A stretch of DNA of 64,000 nt from assembly GCA_016711805.1 (NCBI GenBank), contig JADJSH010000001.1:310001-374000 (forward strand), read 5' to 3'. Position 1 is the stretch's first letter; the number at the start of each line of letters is the position of its first letter. Source of the DNA: Bacteroidota bacterium (GTDB lineage Bacteria > Bacteroidota > Bacteroidia > B-17B0 > Aurantibacillaceae). The translations under genes and the position numbers were made by a program. A model generated the notes under the pieces. That model searched no databases, was not told the origin of the DNA, and saw only the letters and a program-made list of their open reading frames with translations. Positions 37,643 to 46,652 of this stretch are shown in pieces.

Positions 37643-37738
37643 ACAATATGACAATTAGATAATTTGACAATGAATTTATTCTTGTCAAATTATCTGCTTT
37701 CATTGTCGAATTGACTCATTAACTAATTATCGAATTAA
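37643..37738. repeat. Palindromic intergenic repeat with a perfect 13-bp inverted repeat
   Basis: GATAATTTGACAA (37658-37670) and TTGTCAAATTATC (37682-37694) form a perfect 13-bp stem with an 11-base loop. The flanks carry further variants of the unit (GACAATATGACAATTAG, TCATTGTCGAATTGAC). There is no T run after the stem, so it is more likely a dispersed palindrome than a terminator, though it could stop or protect the M16 transcript. Confidence 0.6.
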
Positions 37739-37742
37739 AAAC

Positions 37743-38873
37743 ATGAATATAGGAATTGTATGTTACCCAACTTTTGGCGGAAGTGGCGTTGTAGCAACCG
37801 AATTAGGGATAGCATTAGCACATAAAGGACATAAGGTACATTTTATAACGTACTCTCAACCATTTAGATTAAATCAGTTTAACGAAAATTTATTTTATCA
37901 CGAGGTAAACGTAAACGACTATCCATTATTTGATTATCAACCCTATGAGAGTGTATTAGCCAGTAAAATTGTAGATGTTGCTATTTATGAACGATTGGAC
38001 ATATTGCACGTTCATTATGCTATTCCTCATGCCTCAGTAGCTTATTTAGCGCAACAAATTTTAAAATCGCGTAAAATAAAACTTCCATATATTACTACTT
38101 TACACGGAACTGATATCACATTAGTTGGACAAGATCCATCTTTTGAACCAGTGATTTTCTTTTCTTTAAATAATAGTAATGCGATTACTTCTGTTTCTGA
38201 AAGTTTGAGAAAAGACACTTTAAAAACATTTAAGATTGCAAACGATATCAAAGTCATCCCAAACTTTATAAAAATTGAAGATTACCAACATCCAACAGAA
38301 GCTTGTCACCGTAAAAATTTTGCCGCACCAAACGAGCGTATATTAATTCACATTTCTAACTTCAGAAAGGTGAAACGTGTAGAAGATGTGTTAAGAGTTT
38401 TTGATATTGTTAGAAAAGAAATTCCTTGTAAATTAATATTAGTAGGCGACGGACCAGAAAGACCAGCTATTGATAAATTGTGCAGAGAATTAAATACATG
38501 TAGCGATATTATCTCTGTTGGAAAAATTGCAAACCCAAAAGAAGTATTGTCGATAGCAGACTTATTTATATTGCCATCAGAAACTGAAAGTTTTGGTTTA
38601 TCAGCCTTGGAAGCCATGGCTGTAAAAATCCCAGTAATTTCATCTAATACTGGTGGTATTCCCGAATTAAATATTCACGGCAAAACAGGTTACATGAGTA
38701 AAGTGGGAGATTATGAAGACATGGCAAAAAACACCATTGCTTTATTATCTGACGAAAAGAAATTTCAACAGTTTAGAGAAAATGCTTTTGAACAAGCCAA
38801 AAAATTTGATATTGAAGCTATACTTCCTATGTATGAAAAATTATACAAGGAAGTTATTGCTGCAGGGATTTAA
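37743..38873 (+). CDS. bshA: N-acetyl-alpha-D-glucosaminyl L-malate synthase BshA
   Basis: A 376-residue GT4-family glycosyltransferase. It makes N-acetylglucosaminyl-malate, the first step of bacillithiol synthesis, from UDP-GlcNAc and malate. The N-terminus IGIVCYPTFGGSGVVATELG, then LHVHYAIPHA, TTLHGTDITLVGQD, VISNFRK-like region with HISNFRKVKRVEDV and the nucleotide-sugar site ETESFGLSALEAMA are typical of BshA. The order and length fit. Bacillithiol is a usual low-molecular-weight thiol of Bacteroidota and Firmicutes. bshB and bshC are not in this window. Confidence 0.95.
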   Translation: MNIGIVCYPTFGGSGVVATELGIALAHKGHKVHFITYSQPFRLNQFNENLFYHEVNVNDYPLFDYQPYESVLASKIVDVAIYERLDILHVHYAIPHASVAYLAQQILKSRKIKLPYITTLHGTDITLVGQDPSFEPVIFFSLNNSNAITSVSESLRKDTLKTFKIANDIKVIPNFIKIEDYQHPTEACHRKNFAAPNERILIHISNFRKVKRVEDVLRVFDIVRKEIPCKLILVGDGPERPAIDKLCRELNTCSDIISVGKIANPKEVLSIADLFILPSETESFGLSALEAMAVKIPVISSNTGGIPELNIHGKTGYMSKVGDYEDMAKNTIALLSDEKKFQQFRENAFEQAKKFDIEAILPMYEKLYKEVIAAGI

Positions 38874-38877
38874 ACTT

Positions 38878-39846
38878 CTACTGAACCACAATTTTTCGAG
38901 TCGTACATTTCTCTCCTTGGTAAACTTTTACAAAATAAATACCTTTGGATTGATTCGATAAATCAACCGTGTAGGCTGATAGTTTACTTTTAGCGGAGGA
39001 ATGAATTTTCGCACCAAGCATATTATACACTTCAACATATTGCTCTTCATTGTTTGTTTGAGAACGAATAGTAAAAATTCCATTTGATGGATTTGGAAAT
39101 ATTTCAATATCATTTTCAGTACTCACTAATTCATTCACTCCTGTGGGAAGGGTGACACTTGCATCATCTAACCAAAGAATACTTCCTGCTTTTGGATTTT
39201 TATCTAATGAAGAAGAGCTTATTAAAACCCACATAGTATCTGGAGTTAAAGCACTAACATAAGTCATATTAATGGTTGCTTGTTGCCAACCTGAATTTCC
39301 AGTTGCAACATTTGTTTTAAATATACCTCCAGCTATTAAACTTCTTTGCTTAACCAACGATATACGAAATACAGCCGTATCATTTCCATTAGGTTTGTAC
39401 TGATAATAAATATGAAATTGTGTGATTTTTTGAGTGTAAGGAATACCAGGTGCATAGGATTGGTTAGAAACATTCGCATTACCGTTAAATAAAATGCCCA
39501 ATGTATCATTATAAGGATGTCCAATAAAAGGCGTTCCCCAAGCATTATAATAATTCCAAGATGCTGGTGTATAAGCTCTGGTTTGCAAACGCACTGAGTA
39601 ACTTCCTGAATGAACTGTATCAGAACATCTAGTGACAGAAATTGGACTGCTTCCTAAAAAAGAGCTATTAAAATAATTATAATCCCACCAACCAGTTGTA
39701 GCATTTCCGCTATTAGGATTCATAGCTGTTGGAACTAAAAAATCATTGGTCCATGTTTCGAAACCAGGATTAATTATTTGAGCATTTAATTGATGCGTTG
39801 ATGATAAAATAATGAACGCGAAACAAAATTGTAAAAGTTTTTTCAT
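38878..39846 (-). CDS. T9SS-exported protein with jelly-roll region and type A sorting domain
   Basis: 322 residues. A signal peptide (MKKLLQFCFAFIILSSTHQL) is followed by a beta-sandwich region of the carbohydrate-binding or MAM type (INPGFETWTND, SGSYSVRLQTR and AGSILWLDDASVTLP are the usual pattern of such exported proteins). A type A sorting domain with IEIFPNPSNGIF, VEVYNMLGAKI and KGIYFVKVYQG closes the protein. It is predicted to reach the surface and may bind carbohydrate; no enzyme motif is visible. It lies convergent with bshA, four bases apart. Confidence 0.85.
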   Translation of the reverse strand: MKKLLQFCFAFIILSSTHQLNAQIINPGFETWTNDFLVPTAMNPNSGNATTGWWDYNYFNSSFLGSSPISVTRCSDTVHSGSYSVRLQTRAYTPASWNYYNAWGTPFIGHPYNDTLGILFNGNANVSNQSYAPGIPYTQKITQFHIYYQYKPNGNDTAVFRISLVKQRSLIAGGIFKTNVATGNSGWQQATINMTYVSALTPDTMWVLISSSSLDKNPKAGSILWLDDASVTLPTGVNELVSTENDIEIFPNPSNGIFTIRSQTNNEEQYVEVYNMLGAKIHSSAKSKLSAYTVDLSNQSKGIYFVKVYQGEKCTTRKIVVQ

Positions 39847-39868
39847 TGTATTTTTTTAATTTATAAAT

Positions 39869-39876
39869 CAAAGATA
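39869..39876 (-). promoter_or_regulatory. -7 promoter box TATCTTTG (minus strand)
   Basis: A perfect TAnnTTTG match on the minus strand, 22 bases before the ATG at 39846. Confidence 0.5.
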
Positions 39877-39926
39877 TAATAATTTATTACTTAAAAAAAT
39901 GACAATGATTAGCTTTATATCATCAA

Positions 39927-40169
39927 TTAAAGAGGAGATAAATGCTTTCTTGCTGGCTTTTCGCATTCCTCAAAAACTGTACCGCCTAGGTAAGGAAGCA
40001 ATCTAGTGAAGTCTGTAGTTTTAATATAATAACTTCCTAAAGCTGAGTATAATTTAGTTTGGTCGGTGGTGCTTTCTTTTGCGTAATAAGTTTTGATGTC
40101 ATCAATCAAAACCATCGTTAATAAATCATCTAACTTCCTTTTACTTTTATACCATTTTAATTCACCCAT
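39927..40169 (-). CDS. Small hypothetical protein following the C45 gene
   Basis: 80 residues, soluble and helical, with KWYKSKRKLDDLLTMVLIDD and KLYSALGSYYIKTTDFTRLL. It starts three bases after the C45 hydrolase stop on the same strand and so belongs to that operon. I do not recognise the family, and no function can be proposed. Confidence 0.6.
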   Translation of the reverse strand: MGELKWYKSKRKLDDLLTMVLIDDIKTYYAKESTTDQTKLYSALGSYYIKTTDFTRLLPYLGGTVFEECEKPARKHLSPL

Positions 40170-40172
40170 ATC

Positions 40173-41870
40173 TTAATTAGTTTCTGATGTTTGACATTTA
40201 GATAAACTCTCTCTAATTTGTTTTTCTTCTTTTAAAGTAGCAATTTCTTTGGTGAGGGCCAACTCATAATACTGAGCAGCTTTTTGATTATTTTTTCTTG
40301 AAAAAAAATAATCTCCTAATATCTGATACATATAATAACTTTCAGGATTTGACTGAATAAAAGCATTTTCGAACTGCGCAGATAATTGGATTTTATCAGA
40401 AGCTTTGGTAATAAACTGTATATAATGTTTTAAGTTTTTGAAGTGCAAGAAATTTTGATAGCCTTTTGATTTCAAGAATTCGTCTGCAGGAATAGTAAAT
40501 TTAGCTTCATTAATAGCTTTGTTTGCATGAATTGTTTTAGCATTTGCAAATACTGAATCTAAATTATAACATACAAATTCGCCACATTGAAAGGGATTAG
40601 CGCTTACCCACATTAATTTATCTTGTGGTTTAAAAACAACCGCATGATGCGCTAGCAATTGATTTAAGCCTTTTTCATTAGTTAAACCAATGTTCTTGTC
40701 ATTTAATCCTTTTTGATTTCTTAAAATAGCCGCTGCTTGTAAATAGTTAATCGTATCGCTATTGCTTAATAGTTGTTTCAAACGAATGTTTCTATATAAA
40801 GAAGAACTTTCAATTTGATTATTCAAATTAGCTAAATCATTTTCATAATCTTTACCTTGATAATGATTAGGACAAATGATTTGATTTGAATTAGGCACTT
40901 CATACACATCCATTTTTGTTGGAGATTTCTCTATACTAATCGTTTTGTTATCCAAAGCACTTCCAATTAAAATACTTTCCGATACAAACACATCTCGTTT
41001 TTTAGCAATAGCAACTGCCTCTTCAATATTTTTAGCGTACTGTAAAATCTCTCTTGCTAATAATGCAATAGGTGTTGCTGCATCTGTTGGAATAGAACTT
41101 TTAGCAGCGTTAATAGTAACGGTTAATCCTTGGTCGTTCATACCGCTGCAAGCGCCAATAAAGCCGCTCCATGTAACGGTAGCAAATTTGTATCCTTTTG
41201 TAGGGTTGGTGAACTGAACGATTTTATTTTTAGCGAAATCATCTCCACTATAAAAATCAAAATTACGTCCCACTAACAATTTTCCATCGGCACTTTTTTT
41301 ATCCCATACCGAAAAAGATGTGCAACCCACCGTCATATTTTTATCTTGCAAAGCATGTCCAATATCGTGAGCGCCATGGTAATTTAAAATACGGTGATAT
41401 TTTGGAGCAATAAAATCATATTCATCACTCGCATATTTTGAGATCCCTAAAATTTCTTCTTTATACTCTTCGGTTATATGGTCGGGTAAATGACGATTAA
41501 AATAACCGACAAAGTATTTTAAAAATTTTAAATAGTTTAAATTCGGCACTAATAATTGTATCTGACGAAAAAAGGCTTCTTCTTGAAACTGATGTAATTC
41601 TTTAGTTAACATCCCATTAGCAACTCCTCTTTCGTAGCCATCACCTTCTACATACAATTCCCATAAACCACTTTTACTATGTCGCAACCAATTATTATTG
41701 ACTTTATAAAACTCTTTATCAATGGTTTCTCTTTTCCAATTTAAGGTCGTGTCGTTTTCTATTTCAGGAACCTCAATTTGAACAGCGAAAATGAAATAAA
41801 TAAAAAAAACAGTCAATAGGATGGCAAATACTAATAAGGTTCTTAATATTATTTTACGAAGTTTAGCCAT
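40173..41870 (-). CDS. C45-family Ntn-hydrolase with C-terminal TPR-like tail
   Basis: 565 residues. An N-terminal membrane anchor (about 8-30) faces an outside domain with the autocatalytic nucleophile in TVGCTSFSVW (Cys183), followed by GRNFDFYSG (201-209). The FIGACSGMNDQGLTVTINA segment is typical of acyl-CoA:6-APA acyltransferase/C45 and linear amide hydrolases. Its C-terminal region ends in a TPR-like helix pair (YMYQILGDYFFSRKNNQKAA). Substrates in this family are acyl amides and peptides; here they are unknown. A small gene follows three bases later. Confidence 0.82.
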   Translation of the reverse strand: MAKLRKIILRTLLVFAILLTVFFIYFIFAVQIEVPEIENDTTLNWKRETIDKEFYKVNNNWLRHSKSGLWELYVEGDGYERGVANGMLTKELHQFQEEAFFRQIQLLVPNLNYLKFLKYFVGYFNRHLPDHITEEYKEEILGISKYASDEYDFIAPKYHRILNYHGAHDIGHALQDKNMTVGCTSFSVWDKKSADGKLLVGRNFDFYSGDDFAKNKIVQFTNPTKGYKFATVTWSGFIGACSGMNDQGLTVTINAAKSSIPTDAATPIALLAREILQYAKNIEEAVAIAKKRDVFVSESILIGSALDNKTISIEKSPTKMDVYEVPNSNQIICPNHYQGKDYENDLANLNNQIESSSLYRNIRLKQLLSNSDTINYLQAAAILRNQKGLNDKNIGLTNEKGLNQLLAHHAVVFKPQDKLMWVSANPFQCGEFVCYNLDSVFANAKTIHANKAINEAKFTIPADEFLKSKGYQNFLHFKNLKHYIQFITKASDKIQLSAQFENAFIQSNPESYYMYQILGDYFFSRKNNQKAAQYYELALTKEIATLKEEKQIRESLSKCQTSETN

Positions 41871-41883
41871 GGTATGAGGTCAG

Positions 41884-41891
41884 CAAATTTA
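41884..41891 (-). promoter_or_regulatory. -7 promoter box TAAATTTG (minus strand)
   Basis: A perfect TAnnTTTG match on the minus strand, 13 bases before the ATG at 41870 of the C45 gene. Confidence 0.45.
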
Positions 41892-41917
41892 CGGAAAATC
41901 TACGAATGTTGAAGTAT

Positions 41918-42090
41918 AGAACGCAGATAACGCTGATGGTTATGATTAATTATGATTTAGATAGGAACACGGATTTAAAGGATTGGGCGGATATACACAG
42001 ATAAAAGATTTAATAATCAGAGAAATAAACATTTTGCGAATACTAAATCCGTGTCTATCTGTTTCATTCATTAAATCCGCGTTTCTATTA
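41918..42090. repeat. Dispersed intergenic repeat with inverted blocks
   Basis: This gap between the C45 gene and the lipoprotein gene holds GATAGGAACACGGATTTA (41960-41977), matched in inverted form by TAAATCCGTGTCTATC (42044-42059) and TTAAATCCGCGTTTCTATT (42071-42089). Together with the start AACGCAGATAACGCTGATGG, it strongly resembles a repeat I recall from many Bacteroidota genomes. No open reading frame of interest is present. Confidence 0.55.
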
Positions 42091-42093
42091 AAC

Positions 42094-42123
42094 AAAAAAG
42101 CCCCTCGATATCATCGAAGGGCT
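42094..42123 (-). terminator. Terminator of the lipoprotein gene
   Basis: On the minus strand AGCCC and TCGAT pair with GGGCT and ATCGA around a three-base loop (42099-42123, one mismatch), followed by six T (complement of 42094-42099). It lies 20 bases after the lipoprotein stop. Confidence 0.85.
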
Positions 42124-42142
42124 CCTTAAATAGTATTGAAGA

Positions 42143-42992
42143 TTACTTAATTAAAGAAGCTCTTAAAGCGTAAATCTTTCCAGAAATAGTTTTAAAATTA
42201 GCTTCCTTCATTTCTTTAGGATCTTTAATTGCATCAATTTCTGCATGAATTTTTTTCAATTCATCGTTTAAAGTAACACACTCTTTTTGTCTTTATAATC
42301 ATTTAATAAATCCGTTAAGTTTTTTAAATAAAAACGTTGATCCCATAAATGTTTGTAGCCTTTTTCTTTAGTAGCAGCATCTGCAGCTGTTTCAGTAATT
42401 TTACAAGTTAAATATAAACTCTCAACCCAAGAGCCAGCAAATACAGCCGAAGCAGTATACACACGCTCATTGGTTCTTAAATAAGAATCACTTTTAATGA
42501 AAATCTCATCTAAAATGGCTAATAATGAATCTTTATTTCCTAAGTTTTTTTCAGCACGTTTACCAACCATTTGATCTACGGCGCTTTTTAAGCCTAAATC
42601 ATCAGAAGTTGTAACAACTGTTTTCATGTATTTTAAAACATCTTCGCCTTTGTTATTTACCATTGCATAAGACATATCGATATTAAATACCCTAAAGCTA
42701 AAGCTTTTGAAAATTCGCTACTTGCTGAAATTTGTTTTTTAGAATCTACTAATAATGCATTATTATAATCAACACCCCAATTAGATAGTTCATTAATACT
42801 AGCTACTGGAGAAGGAATATTTGCAATCGCAAAATCAAATTTAAACTTTGTTTCCTCGTTAACTGTTATTGGAGTTGTGTCCTTTGGAGTTTCAACAACA
42901 ACGTTTTCTGCAATTTCTTCAGACGGTTTATCTCCGCATGCTGTTAAAATTACTGACAAAGAGATGCTAGTGGCAAAAAATAATTTGTTCAT
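42143..42992 (-). CDS. Lipoprotein of unknown function (two frameshifts)
   Basis: With two indels corrected, this is about 283 residues from ATG 42992. The signal MNKLFFATSISLSVILTAC is a lipoprotein type with lipobox LTAC. The mature part is acidic, then largely helical; SFSTFVVDYNNALLVDSKK-like helices, LGVFNIDMSYAMVNNKG and NERVYTASAVFAGSW are visible, and the end reads NFKTISGKIYALRASLIK. Frames break at C3 42690-42692 and T5 42284-42288 (each one base short), with uninterrupted protein sequence on both sides. Similar lipoproteins occur in Bacteroidota; no function is known to me. Confidence 0.7.
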
Positions 42993-43019
42993 ATGATTAG
43001 ACGTTTTTTTAAAGTTACA

Positions 43020-43027
43020 CAAAAATA
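43020..43027 (-). promoter_or_regulatory. -7 promoter box TATTTTTG (minus strand)
   Basis: A perfect TAnnTTTG match on the minus strand, 27 bases before the ATG at 42992. It drives the lipoprotein gene independently of the upstream efflux operon, which has its own terminator. Confidence 0.45.
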
Positions 43028-43094
43028 AGAGTCTTCTTTTAATAAACAAGAAACTAATATCTATTGACTATATTAAATAATACATTTTATTAAC

Positions 43095-43122
43095 AAAAAA
43101 AGGGCTCACATGCTGTGAGCCC
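43095..43122 (-). terminator. Terminator of the efflux operon
   Basis: A 9-bp perfect stem GGGCTCACA/TGTGAGCCC (43102-43110 with 43114-43122), loop of three. On the minus strand seven T follow (complement of 43095-43101). It lies 15 bases after the RND stop at 43138. Confidence 0.93.
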
Positions 43123-43137
43123 CTTTTAAACCAAAGA

Positions 43138-46100
43138 CTATCGGTCTAAATTACCATAATCGATTTTTTTACCTTGTATGGCCAAAATACCTCTTAATAT
43201 TAAAATTAAGAATGGGATATATTTTACTGCCAATGGCAACTCAAAGTGTTTTAAAATCACATCCGATTTACGTTTTAATCGTTCGGTTATTAAATACATC
43301 GCCGGTATCAATAACAAAGTTAATACGGTTGCAAATAATAAACCAAAAATCATGGTCCAGCTTAACGGGCCAAAGAATGCTACATTATCACCACCAAAAA
43401 ATATTTTTGGATTACCTGAAGATAATAACGATTCGAAGTTAATATTTAAACCTACTGCTAATGGAATTAGACCTAGTATAGCTGCCGTTGCAGTTAATAT
43501 TACTGGTGTCATACGTGTGCGGCCTGCTTCAACTGTTGCATCGTATAAATTCATGCCGCCTTCGCGAGCAAACTCTGCAAACTCAACTAATAAAATACCA
43601 TTACGCACCACAATACCACCAAGGGCAATAATACCAATACCAGTCATTACAATACTCATATCCATTTTAAAAACAGATACGCCTAATAAAACACCTACAA
43701 TACTAAATACAATTTCAGATAAAATAATTAATGGCTTTCCTAATGAGTTAAATAAACCTACTAATACCAATAACATTAAACCAATTGCAGTTAACATGGC
43801 ATTACCTAAAAAGCTCATTGTTTCTTGTTGCTCTTCTTTATCGCCAGCAAACTTAACTATGACATTTCCCGTTTTTTTGTAGTTTTTCATAGCGCGTTCA
43901 ACCTTTGCAACTACTTCGTTAGGGTTGTAACCATCTTTAATATCAGATGATAAAGTGATAACTCGTTTATTGTTTTTACGTTTTATACCAGCATAAGTGT
44001 AATCGTATCGAATATCACATACAGATGCTAATGGCACACTACGAACCATACCGCCCATATTCATATCACGATATGTAATTTTTAAGTTACGCAAGGTTTC
44101 AATATCAATACGTTGATCAAAATTATAACGTAATTGTACAGGATATTCATCATCCACATCTCTAAACTTAGTAGCCTCAACACCATACACAGCTCCACGA
44201 ATTTCCATAGCTAACTGGTAAGTTGAAATTCCTTCGCGCAAAGCACGCTCTCTATCAATATCAAAAACAATTTCAGGTTTGTTGTTTACAAAATCAGATT
44301 TTAAACTTACCACACCTTCAATTTTAGCATCTGATATAAATTTCTTTAGATCGTCTGAATTTTTGGTTAAGTCTTTAAAGTCTTCTCCAACAATTTCAAT
44401 ACTAATTGGTTTTGGAGTTGGCGGACCGCTTTGTTCTTTATTTACAACAATATCAGCGCCCGGGATATCCCAATTTAAAGCTTGCAATCCTTGTAAATAT
44501 TTAGAAGTTGATTCGCCATGACGTTGTTCAAATTCAACAAAAGCAATGGCAATTTTACCTTTGTTAGGATATGAGTTTTGATCTCCGTCACGTGGATCGG
44601 TAGTACCAATAGTTACGTTAGTGATCATCGATTCCACTAATGGATTATCTTTACCAATAACTGTTTCTACTTTTGCTTCTACTCTACGCATTAGATCATT
44701 AGTTACTTTGGGATCTGTTCCTTCAGGTAATTTTACGTATACATAAACGTTATTAGGATCTCCGCTAGGGAAGAATACTACTTTAGGTTTACGAATAGCA
44801 AATAATACTATTGAGAAAATAAATAAGAAAACTACATATAATAATGGTCTCCATGGTTTACGTAAAAACCATTCTAATACTTTTACATAACGTTTTACAA
44901 AACCTGGCCAAATTCTGAACTGCCAAGCTTCGATTGCTTTGTATAACCATAAACGGTTTAAAACTAAGAAGAATGCTAAAAACACAGTGAAGTTACCTAC
45001 AGCAAAATGACCTGTTAAGTATGAGAATAAAGCTACTAAACCATACACAATTAACTGTAAACGTGCTTTTTTAGTAATCTTGCCGTGCTCTTTACTTTCT
45101 TCTTCGTGCGATTTCATAAAATCAACCGCAAACACTGGGTTAATAATATACGCTACAAATAACGATGCTAATAACGAGATGATTAATGTTACTGGCAAAA
45201 AGTACATGAACTTACCAATGATACCTTGCCAAAATACTAGTGGAATAAATGGTGCTAGTGTGGTAATTGTACCTGATAATACCGGCATAAACACTTCGCC
45301 AACAGCCCTTTTAGCGGCTGTTTTAATTTCAATTTTACCATTATCAAAAATACGATGTGTGTTTTCAATTACCACAATGGCATCATCTACCACAATACCC
45401 AGGGCGAGAATGAAGGAAAAGAGTACAATCATATTAAAGGAGAAACCTATACTTGGCATTACCAAGAATGCAATAAACATGGATAAAGGAACAGAAAGAG
45501 CAACAAACAAGGCGTTAGTTACTCCCATAAAAAACATTAAAACAACGGTTACTAAAATAAATCCAATAATGATCGTATTAATTAAATCCGTTAAAGATGA
45601 TTTTGTTTTATCACTTTGGTCGCCACTAATAGTAATATCAAGCCCTTGAGGAAACTCATTCTTTTTCATATCAGCAATAATTTCTTCAATTTTATCTGCT
45701 GCATCAATTAGGTTTTCGCCCGAACGTTTAACTACATTTAATGTAATTACGTTTTTACCCTTTGAACTTGAGTAACTTTCTTGTTCTTTAAAACCATCAA
45801 CTACTGTTGCAAAATCTTTAATAAATAATTTAGCGCCAGACGCTGATGTAACAATAATATTTTCAATTTCTTTAGGATCTTTAAATTCACTTTTAATACT
45901 TAAAGTTGGCTTCATGCCATTTAAAGGAATATTACCACCAGATATCGTCAAGTTTTCTTGACCAATAGCACGTTGTATGTCAGTTAAAGTTAATTGCGCT
46001 GCTTGTAATTTATAGGCATCAATATTTACTTGAATTTCGCGATCTAAAGCGCCAACTAACTTTACTTCGTTAATCTCTTTTAAACCCTCTACTCTATCTT

Positions 46101-46602
46101 CTAAATCTTCGGCATACTTTTTAAGTTGTTTCAAATCATATTTACCAGCAATATTTATATACATGATTGGAAATTCAGAAAATGCAATTTCTTTAATCAT
46201 TGGCTCTCTAGTAAGAGTTGCTGGCATATCTGCGCGCGCTTCGTCAACCGCATCTTTTACTTTTTGTTTAGCAACCTTAACTTTAACATTGGTATGAAAC
46301 TCAACAACAATAACTGATACATCTTGTAATGATGTACTATTAAATTTTTTAATACCAGAAATACCTTTCAATCGTTTTTCGATTGGTTTTGTAATAGTAT
46401 TTTCGATATTAGTTGGTGAGTTACCACCATTAATGGTATTGATATAAATTGTAGGAACGGTAATATCTGGGAACTGCTCTTTTGGCAAAGAGTTGTATGC
46501 CATAATACCAGCAAGCGAAATAAAGAGGGTAATCAAATAGACCGTCATTTTATTGTCTATTGCCCAACTTGAGGGTTTAAATTCTTTTATTTTATCTAAC
46601 AT
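43138..46602 (-). CDS. RND-family efflux pump permease
   Basis: 1154 residues. It is an AcrB/CusA-type inner-membrane pump with the first helix near 20-38, a periplasmic porter domain and the helix-4 acidic pair GIVVDDAIVVIEN (Asp406-Asp407) of the proton relay. A second set of helices follows, including the segment ALGGIVVRNGILLVEF in helix 10-11. Between helices 6 and 7 it carries an insert with a charged loop (KSHEEESKEHGKITKK) and two extra membrane segments (about 515-535 and 538-555). With the MFP and TolC gene products it should form a tripartite pump exporting toxic compounds; the substrate is unknown. Confidence 0.93.
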   Translation of the reverse strand: MLDKIKEFKPSSWAIDNKMTVYLITLFISLAGIMAYNSLPKEQFPDITVPTIYINTINGGNSPTNIENTITKPIEKRLKGISGIKKFNSTSLQDVSVIVVEFHTNVKVKVAKQKVKDAVDEARADMPATLTREPMIKEIAFSEFPIMYINIAGKYDLKQLKKYAEDLEDRVEGLKEINEVKLVGALDREIQVNIDAYKLQAAQLTLTDIQRAIGQENLTISGGNIPLNGMKPTLSIKSEFKDPKEIENIIVTSASGAKLFIKDFATVVDGFKEQESYSSSKGKNVITLNVVKRSGENLIDAADKIEEIIADMKKNEFPQGLDITISGDQSDKTKSSLTDLINTIIIGFILVTVVLMFFMGVTNALFVALSVPLSMFIAFLVMPSIGFSFNMIVLFSFILALGIVVDDAIVVIENTHRIFDNGKIEIKTAAKRAVGEVFMPVLSGTITTLAPFIPLVFWQGIIGKFMYFLPVTLIISLLASLFVAYIINPVFAVDFMKSHEEESKEHGKITKKARLQLIVYGLVALFSYLTGHFAVGNFTVFLAFFLVLNRLWLYKAIEAWQFRIWPGFVKRYVKVLEWFLRKPWRPLLYVVFLFIFSIVLFAIRKPKVVFFPSGDPNNVYVYVKLPEGTDPKVTNDLMRRVEAKVETVIGKDNPLVESMITNVTIGTTDPRDGDQNSYPNKGKIAIAFVEFEQRHGESTSKYLQGLQALNWDIPGADIVVNKEQSGPPTPKPISIEIVGEDFKDLTKNSDDLKKFISDAKIEGVVSLKSDFVNNKPEIVFDIDRERALREGISTYQLAMEIRGAVYGVEATKFRDVDDEYPVQLRYNFDQRIDIETLRNLKITYRDMNMGGMVRSVPLASVCDIRYDYTYAGIKRKNNKRVITLSSDIKDGYNPNEVVAKVERAMKNYKKTGNVIVKFAGDKEEQQETMSFLGNAMLTAIGLMLLVLVGLFNSLGKPLIILSEIVFSIVGVLLGVSVFKMDMSIVMTGIGIIALGGIVVRNGILLVEFAEFAREGGMNLYDATVEAGRTRMTPVILTATAAILGLIPLAVGLNINFESLLSSGNPKIFFGGDNVAFFGPLSWTMIFGLLFATVLTLLLIPAMYLITERLKRKSDVILKHFELPLAVKYIPFLILILRGILAIQGKKIDYGNLDR

Positions 46603-46652
46603 ATATTTGAGTTTAGAAAGTTATTAAGTTTAAAAAGTTTAATAAGTAAACC

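Noticed and set aside
43178..43882. A 234-codon open frame on the + strand, antisense to the RND pump
   Set aside because: It mirrors the pump gene, has no start signal, and its protein has the Ile/Asn/Thr-rich composition typical of antisense frames. The same applies to 45080-45649.
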